A stretch of DNA of 64,000 nucleotides from assembly GCA_017517705.1 (NCBI GenBank), contig JAFWYM010000016.1, forward strand, positions 62,001-126,000, in the 5' to 3' direction. Source of the stretch: Alistipes sp. (GTDB lineage Bacteria > Bacteroidota > Bacteroidia > Bacteroidales > Rikenellaceae). Positions 44,186 through 53,274 of the stretch are shown piece by piece. Below the pieces are notes generated by a model. The model did no database searches and was not told the origin of the DNA. It worked only from the letters and a program-made list of their open reading frames with translations. Each line of letters opens with the position of its first letter. The first letter of the stretch is position 1. The translations under genes and the position numbers were made by a program.

Positions 44186-46621
44186 ATGAAAAGACTCACC
44201 CTACTATTAGCAGTCGCGGCACTCTTTGCCTCTACAGGCGTTGCCGAGGCCCACAAGACCGAGAAGGTTAAGCCCAACTACGAGCTTGCCGAGCGCTTCT
44301 CACCCACAAAGGTACGCCGCCTTGTACCACAGACCATAGTGCAGCCCAACTGGTTTGAGGGCTCGTCGAAGTTCTGGTATAAATGGCAGACGGTAGATGC
44401 CATAAACTACTACATTGTAGACCCCGCAACGGGACGTAAGAGCGAGATGTGGTCGATGGCCGAGATGGCCGAGAAGCTCACCATAGCCACAGGTCACCCC
44501 TTCGATGCAGAGCATCTACCCATATCGAACATTAAGCTCGAGGAGGATAACTTTGTTCTCTTCGACCTCACACCCTCGGCCGTCGTGGTGGAGAACAACG
44601 AGTACCTCGAGAAGGATGATGAGGGCAACCCCAAAGTATACCACTTCAAGTGGGATATCGCCAAGCGCGAGCTTACACAGCTCGACAAGCGACTGGGTAA
44701 GTACCCCAAGTGGGCAAACGTATCGCCCGATGGTCGCATAGCCGTGTACCAGAAGAACAACAACCTGTGGTATATGACCACCGAGGATGTCGAGAAGCTA
44801 ATCCTCGACCCCAAGGACTCGACAATCGTCGAGCACCCCATCACCACAGATGCCGTGGAGAGCAACGCCTACCATTGGTTTGAGGATTGCATCGAGCAGC
44901 TGAAGGAGGATGAGCGCTACCGCGTGTACCTACAGTGGTCACCCGACTCTAAGCACTTCGCCACGGTACGCAGCAACACCGAGATGCTCAAGGATTTCTG
45001 GGTTATCGACATCCTCAAGGAGCGTCCCGAGCTCTTCAGCTACAAGTACCAGATGCCCGGCGAGCAGAGCCCCGACTTCTGGCTTGAGGTATTTGACACC
45101 GAGACACTCGAGCGCAAGGAGATAGACCTCGCAAAGTATAAGGAGCAGATGCTCTTCATCTGCCCACGCCCGGGAATGTATAAGGATACCTACGAGCGTC
45201 CCTATCGCCACGTATGGCAGGGCGACAACGAGAACCTCTACATCCTCCGTCAGAGCCGCGACATCAAGCGCATAGACCTCTGCAAGGTAAACATCGCAAC
45301 GGGTGAGGTTACCGAGGTGGTACACGAGCAGATGAAGACATCGATCGAGTATCGCTACCCCACACTCCTTAACGGTGGCAACGAGGTCATCGAGTGGTCG
45401 GAGCGCACAGGCTGGGCACATCTCTATCGCTACACCTCTGATGGTGAGCTTCTTAATGCCATAACTACGGGCGACTGGCACGTATCCGACGTTCTCGGCG
45501 TTGACGACACGAAGCGTGTCATCTACTTCACCGCCACGGGCTACAACAAGGATGAAAACCCCTACTACCTGCACCTCTTCCGTGTGAATTATGATGGTAC
45601 GGGTCTCAAGCAGCTCGACCCCAAGGGTTTCAATGGCGAGTTCTCGCTCTCGGACGACCGTCGCTACTTCACAACGACATACTCGCGCGTAGACACAGCA
45701 CCCAAGACGGAGCTATATACCACCGACGGCAAGCGCATTGCGGAGCTCGAGACCGTAGACATGGCTCCCCTTATGGCTCACGGCTATAAGTTCCCCGAGC
45801 CCTTCGTAGTAAAGGCTGCAGATGGCATCACCGACCTCCACGGCGTGATGTATAAGCCCTACGACTTCGACCCCAACAAGAAGTATCCTATCATTGAGTA
45901 CGTATACCCCGGCCCGCAGACCGAGGCTGTGGAGCAGTCGTGGTACGGAGGCCTCAACCGCACAGATCGTCTGGCACAGATGGGCTTCATCGTCATCACC
46001 GTAGGCAACCGCGGTGGCCACCCCGACCGCTCAAAGTGGTACCACAACTACGGCTATGGCAACATGCGCGACTATGGCCTTAAGGATAAGGTTGTTGCGG
46101 CACAGCAGCTCGCGGCACGTCACTCGTTCATCGACATCACGCGCGTGGGCATCCACGGTCACTCGGGTGGTGGCTTCATGTCGACAGCGGCGATACTCAT
46201 GTATCCCGACTTCTTCGACGTGGCAGTATCGTGTGCCGGCAACCACGACAACAACATCTACAACCGCTGGTGGAGCGAGAAGCACCACGGCATCATCGAG
46301 CGCGAGGGCGAGAATGGCGAGATAATCTTCGAGTACAACATCACCGCCAACCCCGAGATAGCATCACGCCTGAAGGGTAACCTCCTCTTGGTTCACGGCG
46401 ATGTCGACGAGAACGTACACCCGGGTAATACGCTGCGTGTTGTTGACGCCCTAATTCGTGCAAATAAGCGCTTCGACATGCTCCTTCTCCCTGGCCAGCA
46501 CCACGGCTTCGGCGATATGAATGAGTACTTCTTCTGGCGTATGGCCGACTACTTCTCGGAGCACCTTTTGGGCGACTCGGAGACATCGACCGACATACAC
46601 CAGCTAAATAACGACATCTAA
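44186..46621 (+). CDS. S9 family prolyl oligopeptidase (dipeptidyl peptidase IV-like)
   Basis: The protein has 811 residues with a signal peptide (LTLLLAVAALFASTGVAEA). A beta-propeller N-terminal part (DPPIV_N, about 100-560) precedes the alpha/beta-hydrolase domain. The catalytic triad is visible: Ser660 in GHSGGGF, Asp741 in GDVDENVH and His773 in PGQHHGF. The YGNMRDYGLKDKVVAAQQLA stretch is typical of Bacteroidetes DPP IV-type enzymes. It would remove dipeptides from peptides in the periplasm, probably after Pro or Ala. It is followed after 4 bp by the PNGase F-like gene, so both probably act on the same proteins. Confidence 0.9.
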   Translation: MKRLTLLLAVAALFASTGVAEAHKTEKVKPNYELAERFSPTKVRRLVPQTIVQPNWFEGSSKFWYKWQTVDAINYYIVDPATGRKSEMWSMAEMAEKLTIATGHPFDAEHLPISNIKLEEDNFVLFDLTPSAVVVENNEYLEKDDEGNPKVYHFKWDIAKRELTQLDKRLGKYPKWANVSPDGRIAVYQKNNNLWYMTTEDVEKLILDPKDSTIVEHPITTDAVESNAYHWFEDCIEQLKEDERYRVYLQWSPDSKHFATVRSNTEMLKDFWVIDILKERPELFSYKYQMPGEQSPDFWLEVFDTETLERKEIDLAKYKEQMLFICPRPGMYKDTYERPYRHVWQGDNENLYILRQSRDIKRIDLCKVNIATGEVTEVVHEQMKTSIEYRYPTLLNGGNEVIEWSERTGWAHLYRYTSDGELLNAITTGDWHVSDVLGVDDTKRVIYFTATGYNKDENPYYLHLFRVNYDGTGLKQLDPKGFNGEFSLSDDRRYFTTTYSRVDTAPKTELYTTDGKRIAELETVDMAPLMAHGYKFPEPFVVKAADGITDLHGVMYKPYDFDPNKKYPIIEYVYPGPQTEAVEQSWYGGLNRTDRLAQMGFIVITVGNRGGHPDRSKWYHNYGYGNMRDYGLKDKVVAAQQLAARHSFIDITRVGIHGHSGGGFMSTAAILMYPDFFDVAVSCAGNHDNNIYNRWWSEKHHGIIEREGENGEIIFEYNITANPEIASRLKGNLLLVHGDVDENVHPGNTLRVVDALIRANKRFDMLLLPGQHHGFGDMNEYFFWRMADYFSEHLLGDSETSTDIHQLNNDI

Positions 46622-46625
46622 GATT

Positions 46626-47753
46626 ATGCTTAAAAGATTGACATACACGCTCCTATCCATCGTGCTACTTGCCTGTAGCACGGAGGGGAGTGAGTCGACA
46701 AACTCCGGGACGGGCAACAACGGCAACAACGCCGACACCTCAGACCTCGTCAAGGATGCCGAGCGCAAGCCCTTCTACAAGTTTAACCCCGTGAGCTCAC
46801 TGCCCACGGCCGAGGTTATGTCCGAGGAGCAGCGCCTCGCCTTTGTCAACTGGGGCGCGGAGCTTCCCACATTCACGCTCACCTTCCCCGAGGGAGAGTA
46901 TAAGCGTGTAATCATGGAGTATACCATGGGGTCGTTCGGCTCGGGACCTGCGGAATACGACTATACGACAATGCTCTTTGTGCGCGATAAGGAGACGGGG
47001 GCGATGCACGAGATAACGCGCGCGATGACACCCTTTGGCGGCATATTCGACTCAGCGTGGCAGAAGCATTTCTACATCGATGTCACGGAGTTCTGCGCAC
47101 TGCTACAGGGCGATGTTGAGTTTGCGTACTTCTATGGTGGCTTCGATAACTCCGAGAATCGAGCACACAGCTTCACGGTGCGTTTTATGCTCTACGAAGG
47201 CACTCCTGAGCGCGAGCTTGTAGGCATCGTGCCGCTCTACGACTCATTCAATAATGGCAATAGTGGCTACCGTGGCTGGGCATACGGTGTCGCAGGCCAC
47301 GACATAGAATCACCCGAGCGCCTTGGACAGCGTAGCGTGACAATACCCGAGGGTGTGGAGAGCATGGAGCTGCGCCTAAGCATTACGGGCCACGGCCACG
47401 ACATGGGCATCTTTCCCGACATCGAGGGGTACACACCGCAGAATATGGCTGAGTTCGTGGAGAATAGCTACACGTTTAACATCAACGGCATAACACAGAA
47501 GAACACAGGACGCATATTCTACTCGAATGCCGACAACTACCTACAGATGGGTACGTACAACTACGACCGCGCAAACTGGGCTCCGGGCAACCCTGCGAAT
47601 GTACAGTTCTGGAGCATAGATATGTCCGCAGTGCAAGATGGGACATTCACCATCGACATCGACCTTCCGCGCTTCGAGTCGTCGTTCGATGCCCCGAATG
47701 CCGAGGGCGTAGCCCAGTATATCGTGATGGCAGACCTCTTCCTCTACAGGTAG
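46626..47753 (+). CDS. PNGase F-fold lipoprotein with an altered active site
   Basis: The protein has 375 residues with a lipoprotein signal (SIVLLAC, Cys17) and an Asn/Gly-rich linker. Two jelly-roll domains follow the pattern of peptide-N-glycosidase F. By hand alignment AEYDYTTMLFV matches the D60 strand of Elizabethkingia PNGase F, ITGHGHDMG matches its ISGWGHAKP, the Glu of MAEFVENSYTFNING matches E206, and NYDRANWAPG matches APDRAGWCPG. The E118/W120 position (YTETW) is FYGGF here, so a catalytic helper and a sugar-binding Trp seem lost. It may deglycosylate or only bind N-glycans. It shares an operon with the S9 peptidase. Confidence 0.72.
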   Translation: MLKRLTYTLLSIVLLACSTEGSESTNSGTGNNGNNADTSDLVKDAERKPFYKFNPVSSLPTAEVMSEEQRLAFVNWGAELPTFTLTFPEGEYKRVIMEYTMGSFGSGPAEYDYTTMLFVRDKETGAMHEITRAMTPFGGIFDSAWQKHFYIDVTEFCALLQGDVEFAYFYGGFDNSENRAHSFTVRFMLYEGTPERELVGIVPLYDSFNNGNSGYRGWAYGVAGHDIESPERLGQRSVTIPEGVESMELRLSITGHGHDMGIFPDIEGYTPQNMAEFVENSYTFNINGITQKNTGRIFYSNADNYLQMGTYNYDRANWAPGNPANVQFWSIDMSAVQDGTFTIDIDLPRFESSFDAPNAEGVAQYIVMADLFLYR

Positions 47754-47770
47754 CAAGCACCATACGGTAA

Positions 47771-47934
47771 GGGGATGACTAAAAAGTAAATTTGTCATCC
47801 CCGTTTTGTTAAGAGGTTGAATAAAAAGATGTAGTTTTAGGCCTGCGAAGCCCGAAAAAGCGGAGTTTACTTGGCGTAAATGAGCATTTTGAGGGCAAGC
47901 ATAACGCAGAAATACACTTTTTATTCAACCTCTT
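47771..47934 (+). repeat. Family-2 repeat with perfect 18-bp terminal inverted repeats
   Basis: The core at 47811-47934 is 124 bp, bounded by AAGAGGTTGAATAAAAAG and its exact complement. The left extension GGGGATGAC...GTCATCCCC followed by GTTTTGTT is a terminator-like hairpin for the PNGase-like gene. The copy at 40151 is about 90 percent identical by eye. It lies between convergent genes. Confidence 0.88.
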
Positions 47935-47949
47935 ATGCAACCACAGCAA

Positions 47950-48432
47950 TTACCTCCTGCAATATGTACGGAATGCGAAGGGAAACTCATACTCCTCGCC
48001 TCGCTCATGGCGCTCCTCGGCCATAAGCTCCCAGCGGCTGAAGTCGATTGGCGGGAACGATGTGTCGCCTGCATAGTCGTGCTCAACATGCGTGATATAC
48101 ATCCTATCTGCCACGTTGAGCGCCTCGGCATATATCTGCGCACCACCAATGATGAATACCTCCTCATCGTCACCGGCAAGGCGTATGGCCTCCTCCAACG
48201 AGTGTGCCGTGAGTGCCCCCTCGAATGTGCGCTCTGCACGTGTGATGACAATATTCGTGCGCTTAGGCAGGGGACGCGAGCCGAGCGACTCGAAAGTCTT
48301 ACGCCCCATAATCACGGCGTGACCCGACGTTGTAGTGCGGAAGAAGCGCATATCCTCCTTAATATGCCACAGCAGGGCATTCTTATCTCCAATGGTGCCA
48401 TTCTGTGCGATGGCGACAATGATGCTTACCAT
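47950..48432 (-). CDS. folA: Dihydrofolate reductase
   Basis: The protein has 160 residues. DHFR signatures are all present: MVSIIVAIAQNGTIGDKNALLWHIKEDMRFF, VIMGRKTFESLG, RTNIVITR and VFIIGGAQIYAEAL. It regenerates tetrahydrofolate from the dihydrofolate released by thymidylate synthase, whose gene lies 12 bp upstream. It is the last gene of a leftward five-gene set. Length is normal. Confidence 0.96.
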   Translation of the reverse strand: MVSIIVAIAQNGTIGDKNALLWHIKEDMRFFRTTTSGHAVIMGRKTFESLGSRPLPKRTNIVITRAERTFEGALTAHSLEEAIRLAGDDEEVFIIGGAQIYAEALNVADRMYITHVEHDYAGDTSFPPIDFSRWELMAEERHERGEEYEFPFAFRTYCRR

Positions 48433-48444
48433 AGTGCAAAATCT

Positions 48445-49338
48445 TTAGAACGATAGTGGTGCTTTGATTGCAGGGTGGGGGTCGTAGCCCTCAAGCGTGA
48501 AGTCCTCATAGCGGTAGTCGAAGATGCTCTCGACCGCGGGGTTGAGGTGCATCTTGGGGAGCTGTCGCGGCTCACGCCCAAGTTGTTCGGTTGCCTGCTC
48601 TACGTGGTTTAGATAGAGGTGTGCATCGCCAAGCGTGTGTATAAACTCGCCCGGCTCAAGGCCACACTCCTTAGCCACCATCATCGTAAGCAGCGCATAG
48701 GATGCAATATTGAAGGGCACACCGAGGAAGGTGTCACCACTACGCTGGTATAGCTGGCACGAGAGCCTACCCTCGGCAACGAAGAACTGAAACATCGTAT
48801 GGCAGGGCGGCAGAGCCATATTCTCCACATCGGCGACATTCCACGCCGAGACAATCATACGTCGCGACGTAGGGTTACGCTTGATGGTATCTATGACATT
48901 GGCAATCTGGTCGATAACACCACCCTCGGGTTTCGGCCAGCTGCGCCACTGATAGCCATAGACGTGGTTGAGATCGCCAAAACAATAGCCCTCGATGGGC
49001 GACTCTATGCCTGCAGCCGCAAGGAACGTATCCATATCTACGGGCAGCACGCCATGCTTAACACAGAGCTCGTTATAGTAGCGATAGGCGTCGCTATCCC
49101 ATATATGTACGCCATTATCGACAAGATATTTGATGTTGGTATCGCCCTTAAGGAACCACAACAACTCGTGAATGACGCCCTTCAAAAATATCTTCTTCGT
49201 GGTCAGCAGCGGGAAACCATCGCTGAGATTGAAGCGCATCTGATAACCAAAGATACCCTTCGTGCCCGTGCCCGTGCGATCGTCACGCACGACACCCTCG
49301 CGGCATATCTTATCGAGAAGCTCGAGATATTGTTTCAT
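48445..49338 (-). CDS. thyA: Thymidylate synthase
   Basis: The protein has 297 residues. It shows [18 protein letters not shown] with the phosphate-binding Arg, [14 protein letters not shown], the catalytic Cys in [12 protein letters not shown], and [24 protein letters not shown]. It methylates dUMP to dTMP with methylene-tetrahydrofolate. Its start overlaps the end of lpxH by 29 bp; the start [15 protein letters not shown] is standard for the family, so the overlap appears real. FolA follows after 12 bp. Confidence 0.96.
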   Translation of the reverse strand: MKQYLELLDKICREGVVRDDRTGTGTKGIFGYQMRFNLSDGFPLLTTKKIFLKGVIHELLWFLKGDTNIKYLVDNGVHIWDSDAYRYYNELCVKHGVLPVDMDTFLAAAGIESPIEGYCFGDLNHVYGYQWRSWPKPEGGVIDQIANVIDTIKRNPTSRRMIVSAWNVADVENMALPPCHTMFQFFVAEGRLSCQLYQRSGDTFLGVPFNIASYALLTMMVAKECGLEPGEFIHTLGDAHLYLNHVEQATEQLGREPRQLPKMHLNPAVESIFDYRYEDFTLEGYDPHPAIKAPLSF

Positions 49339-50080
49339 CTATATCGAAAGTTTTAAGTTCGAGGTTATTATCCTCATCCAACGTAGCATACGTAGCCTTA
49401 TCGCCCGACCAGTCGCTAAGGAACAATACGTCGACATCGTCATCCGTCACGCGATGCGCCAAGTGCATGTGTCCGAAGATGTAGCGACATACATCGGTGT
49501 GCTCGGCGTGGTAATTGCGGGCATACTCCACAAGATAGTCGAGCCTATCGGATGTTATCAGCTCACCACCATGCGACTTTCGCGACTTACCACTCCACCA
49601 TAGGCCAAACTTCATCGCCACATCGGGGTGTACAAGCCAACGGAAGAGCCATCGTGCCATGCGCGAACGGAAGAAAGCATTCATCGCACGCAGCATAGGC
49701 TGACCCTTGATGTTCATATTGTCGCCGTGAGCGAGATGCAGATCCACGCCTCCCACACGTACAACCTCGGGCTTGCGTACAATCTCCACTCCGCACTCGC
49801 GCGTAAGGTAGTCGTATGTCCACATGTCGTGGTTACCACTAAAGAGCACCACACGTATGCCACGATCGTGAAGCGTAGCAAGACGCCCCAGGGTGCGACT
49901 AAAACCTTGAGGCACAACCCTCAGGTACTCAAACCAGAAGTCGAAGATGTCGCCAAGGAGGTATATCTCTGTGGCATCGTCGGCCACCATATCCAACCAA
50001 CGACAAAAGGCACGCTCTGCAAGTTGTGCCTGCGCGGGAGTACCTCCACCGAGGTGTATGTCCGAAGCGAAGTATATCAT
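49310..50080 (-). CDS. lpxH: UDP-2,3-diacylglucosamine diphosphatase (LpxH-type)
   Basis: The protein has 256 residues. Calcineurin-like metallophosphatase motifs appear in order: [40 protein letters not shown] and [12 protein letters not shown]. The [10 protein letters not shown] and GNHD spacing is that of Bacteroidetes UDP-2,3-diacylglucosamine hydrolases. It makes lipid X on the path to lipid A and complements lpxA and lpxC elsewhere in the window. It starts 5 bp after the TlpA-like gene. Confidence 0.9.
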   Translation of the reverse strand: MIYFASDIHLGGGTPAQAQLAERAFCRWLDMVADDATEIYLLGDIFDFWFEYLRVVPQGFSRTLGRLATLHDRGIRVVLFSGNHDMWTYDYLTRECGVEIVRKPEVVRVGGVDLHLAHGDNMNIKGQPMLRAMNAFFRSRMARWLFRWLVHPDVAMKFGLWWSGKSRKSHGGELITSDRLDYLVEYARNYHAEHTDVCRYIFGHMHLAHRVTDDDVDVLFLSDWSGDKATYATLDEDNNLELKTFDIDETISRASR

Positions 50081-50085
50081 TCGGG

Positions 50086-51225
50086 CTAAATGAGTCTCTT
50101 AATTTCGTTCTCCAAATCCTCCATATATATCGGAGCAATGCTCATATTACCCTCACGGTCGATGAGATATGCCATAGGTAGGCGGGCAACATTGTAGAGC
50201 GTGAAGACATCGTCTCTATCACCCGCAAAGAGCGATATCCATGGGAGGCGCTGTTCGCGCACAGCGTCAATCCACATCGATATATCTGTGTCTGCCGACA
50301 CCTGATATACCTCAAAGCCCTCATCCTTATAACGCTCATAGAGTCCCTTAAGCTCGGCATTGATGTTGTTACATAGTGCGCTCTCGGCCGTCCAGAAGTA
50401 GAGCATCACAACCTTGCCGTCGAGTGACGAGAGGCGATGCCTCACCTTATACATATCCTCCAACTCGATATCGGGGTATGAGGTGTACTCGATACGGCTA
50501 CCGAGGTCGATAAGAGCCTCCGCGTCGGCTATCTCACGCTCGATGATGGCGATATATGGCGAGTCGGGATACGCAGCCTTTATGCCCTCGAGCACGCTGT
50601 TATAGTGCGCCAGGGTTATGCCATAGCCATCGAGCTGCGGGATATACTGCTCGGCAATATTGTGTCGCATAGCGTAGAAGGCAGCGAGCTTATCGTGGTG
50701 CGTACCCACGAAGCGCACCTGCGCCTGTATGGCATTACGTGCTGCAAGGTATGCCTCGCGCTGAGGATATGCCTTCGAGGTGCTGGCGAGATTCTCGGCT
50801 ATGAGTGCCAGGCGGTCGCACGCAGCGAAGTAGTCGCGGTTGAACTCGCGGATAAGAGCCGACTCCTGCGAGCCCTCAACGGTATAGTTCAGGAATACAT
50901 CACCGGCAGACTCCACGCGGATGTTATCCCCCGGGGCCACAACGAGTGTCAAGGGACGCATATCGCCCGGGAACGACAGCTTATAGAAGCGTGGCGAGGT
51001 GCCCTCCTCGATGTCGAACGAGAAGCTGAAGGCTCCATTATCGGCGATGGCCGAGGATGCTACGCGCTCGGGCGCCACGAAGTTATCGGACACACGCTCG
51101 AGATATACCGAGTCGACATTGCTACCCACGAAACGGCCCTCGATGGTAGTCTTCTCTGTAGCCATATCGCTACCGCAGGCCACAAGCGTGAGTGCTGCTA
51201 TGATGCTAAAAAGTGATCTCTTCAT
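50086..51225 (-). CDS. TlpA-like thioredoxin-fold lipoprotein with SxxC in place of CxxC
   Basis: The protein has 379 residues. A lipoprotein signal (ALTLVAC, Cys17) is followed by a DUF4369-like beta domain (TIEGRFVGSNVDSVYLERV), a helical middle, and a thioredoxin fold from about 265: VVMLYFWTAESALCNNIN. The family's WCxxC is replaced by ESALC, so only the second Cys remains and disulfide exchange is unlikely. LPMAYLIDREGNM supplies the cis-Pro region. It sits in an operon between DUF4290 and lpxH. A scaffold or binding role in the periplasm is inferred. Confidence 0.8.
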   Translation of the reverse strand: MKRSLFSIIAALTLVACGSDMATEKTTIEGRFVGSNVDSVYLERVSDNFVAPERVASSAIADNGAFSFSFDIEEGTSPRFYKLSFPGDMRPLTLVVAPGDNIRVESAGDVFLNYTVEGSQESALIREFNRDYFAACDRLALIAENLASTSKAYPQREAYLAARNAIQAQVRFVGTHHDKLAAFYAMRHNIAEQYIPQLDGYGITLAHYNSVLEGIKAAYPDSPYIAIIEREIADAEALIDLGSRIEYTSYPDIELEDMYKVRHRLSSLDGKVVMLYFWTAESALCNNINAELKGLYERYKDEGFEVYQVSADTDISMWIDAVREQRLPWISLFAGDRDDVFTLYNVARLPMAYLIDREGNMSIAPIYMEDLENEIKRLI

Positions 51226-51259
51226 CTGTTTCTTAGTTTACATTTTAGTGAACGCTCCA

Positions 51260-51949
51260 CTACTTATGTACATTGTGTCGCTGCGCCAGTTTATTACGCT
51301 GTGGCGACTGACTGCCACCCTTCGACATCTTATTGCGGTTGTTGTTACGCCCCGGCTGTGGCTTATTGCGCTTCACGTTGCGCTGCGGTGCATGACGATA
51401 GTCGCTACGCATGGCACTCACAGCCGTAAGGTCGACATCGACATCGCCACCAGCCATAATATTGATATCGCGAATGATAGATCCGTTGTTGGGGTGCTCG
51501 TTATTGAACTCGAAGCTCTTGGTGCGCATATAACGCGCCACGTTAAGCATCTCGTCCCTCTTAAGTTCCGTGTTACGCTCCGAGGCGATGGCACGCACGA
51601 GGTTATGTACATACTTACCATAATGCTTGAACGAGATGCGCGACTGCGGATATGGTAACTTTTTGGGCACCACGGCCAGATCTTGGCGTGATGGTTGCTG
51701 GTAGGGCGAGTCGACATCCAACTGAAAATCCGACATTATGAATAGGTGGTCCCAAAGCTTATGCTTGAAATCCTCGGTATCGCGTAGTGTGGTGTTGAGG
51801 TTACCCATAACGGCAATTACAGCCTTTGCCTGTCGTGTACGCTCCTGTCTATCCTCAATCTCAAGTAGCGAGTCGACCATCTCGTGGATATGCCGCCCGT
51901 ACTCAGGCAGGTATAACTTTCGTCGTGTGTAATTATAGTTTTTTCTCAT
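51260..51949 (-). CDS. DUF4290 family protein
   Basis: The protein has 229 residues from the ATG at 51949, which gives the family's usual start (YNYTRRKLYLPEYGRHIHEMV). Core segments AKAVIAVMGNLN, DFKHKLWDHLFIMSDF and LDVDSPY are strongly conserved in Bacteroidetes. The C-terminus is a basic, Asn/Gln/Arg-rich tail (PQRNVKRNKPQPGRNNNRNK) that resembles RNA-binding extensions. The function of the family is unknown. It heads the leftward set with the TlpA-like gene, lpxH, thyA and folA. Confidence 0.85.
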   Translation of the reverse strand: MRKNYNYTRRKLYLPEYGRHIHEMVDSLLEIEDRQERTRQAKAVIAVMGNLNTTLRDTEDFKHKLWDHLFIMSDFQLDVDSPYQQPSRQDLAVVPKKLPYPQSRISFKHYGKYVHNLVRAIASERNTELKRDEMLNVARYMRTKSFEFNNEHPNNGSIIRDINIMAGGDVDVDLTAVSAMRSDYRHAPQRNVKRNKPQPGRNNNRNKMSKGGSQSPQRNKLAQRHNVHK

Positions 51950-52134
51950 AATATATGATATTAAACTCTCGATTGAAGTCCCGCGAAATAGTCCATAATG
52001 ACCATTCTCGTATCGGGTAAAGGTCATCCCCTCGCGGTCGTTTGCACCATCGAACTAAAGGGTGCATCTTTATCCGTCGTAATGACGACGATTAACCTCA
52101 CAAAGTAACTAAAAATAATTTACATATACAAGTT

Positions 52135-53274
52135 ATGACCAAAATTTTAATCCTTTCGCCCTCGAAAAGTATGCTTAACTCGCTCGGCGAACGCCTGCGC
52201 TTCGAGAACTTCGCCACGGCTGAGGCCGACACACTATCCTCGGCCGAGGAGATGTGTCGCACGGCAACCTTCGATGCCGCCATTGTCGATAGCGACATAG
52301 AGCTTGAGGAGATTGCCCTGCCCACTATTGTCGTAACACGCAAGGCCGATGTCGACTCTGCCGTGCGTGCTCTACGCCACGGCGCCATCGACTATCTCAG
52401 CACACCGATAGATATGAATAGACTACTCACCTCGCTACGCAGCCTCGGGGATGATACCTCGAGTGATGTCGAGACGCCACACCGCAACGCACGTCACACC
52501 TCACGACGCACGAACTGTGCCACACAGCCCATCATCGGCAGCTCCGAGGCCATAGAGCATGTGCGGAGGATGATACGCCGTGTGGCACCCTCCGACGCGC
52601 GCGTATTGGTGCTTGGCGAAAATGGCACGGGCAAGGAGCTCGTGGCGCGGTGGCTGCACCAAAAAAGCACACGTTCGGCAGCACCCTTTGTGGAGGTTAA
52701 CTGCGCAGCAATACCTGCGGAGCTTATCGAGAGTGAGCTCTTTGGCCACGAGAAGGGGTCGTTCACCTCGGCCGTGAAGCAACGTAAGGGTAAGTTCGAG
52801 TTGGCCGATGGTGGCACGCTCTTTATGGATGAGATTGGCGATATGTCGCTCTCGGCGCAGGCTAAGGTGCTGCGTGCTTTGCAGGAGAATAAGATTACGC
52901 GCGTAGGTGGTGATAGGGATATAGCGGTAGATGTGCGCGTTGTTGCTGCAACGAATAAGGATATACGCAACGAGATACGCCTCGGCAACTTCCGCGAGGA
53001 CTTATATCATCGTCTGAGCGTCATAGAGATTGACGTGCCACCGCTACGCGAGCGTCGCGACGACATCGCCCTCCTTGTCGACCACTTTATCGAGGAGATA
53101 TGCTCACGCCAGAGCATCGATACCAAGAGGATAGATAGTGACGCCATCGACATCCTCACCTCGCGCCCCTGGACAGGCAACATTCGCGAGCTGCACAATG
53201 TCGTCGAGCGTCTTATAATCCTTTGCGACGAGCGTATCACGGCAGACGCTGTGCGATTGTATTGCCGAGGTTAG
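52135..53274 (+). CDS. Sigma-54-type AAA+ activator with degenerate receiver and no DNA-binding domain
   Basis: The protein has 379 residues. The N-terminal receiver-like domain lacks the usual acidic pair (ILSPSKS) and the conserved Lys (YLSTPIDM), though VDSD could be the acceptor site. The AAA+ domain shows Walker A GENGTGKE, GHEKGSFTSA in place of the GAFTGA loop, Walker B LFMDEIGDM and a GNFREDLYHRL segment. NIRELHNVVERLI follows. The protein stops at YCRG without the Fis-type helix-turn-helix that normally adds about 60 residues. No frameshift is evident, because the stop overlaps the stop of the convergent gph. It may act without specific DNA binding. Confidence 0.85.
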   Translation: MTKILILSPSKSMLNSLGERLRFENFATAEADTLSSAEEMCRTATFDAAIVDSDIELEEIALPTIVVTRKADVDSAVRALRHGAIDYLSTPIDMNRLLTSLRSLGDDTSSDVETPHRNARHTSRRTNCATQPIIGSSEAIEHVRRMIRRVAPSDARVLVLGENGTGKELVARWLHQKSTRSAAPFVEVNCAAIPAELIESELFGHEKGSFTSAVKQRKGKFELADGGTLFMDEIGDMSLSAQAKVLRALQENKITRVGGDRDIAVDVRVVAATNKDIRNEIRLGNFREDLYHRLSVIEIDVPPLRERRDDIALLVDHFIEEICSRQSIDTKRIDSDAIDILTSRPWTGNIRELHNVVERLIILCDERITADAVRLYCRG

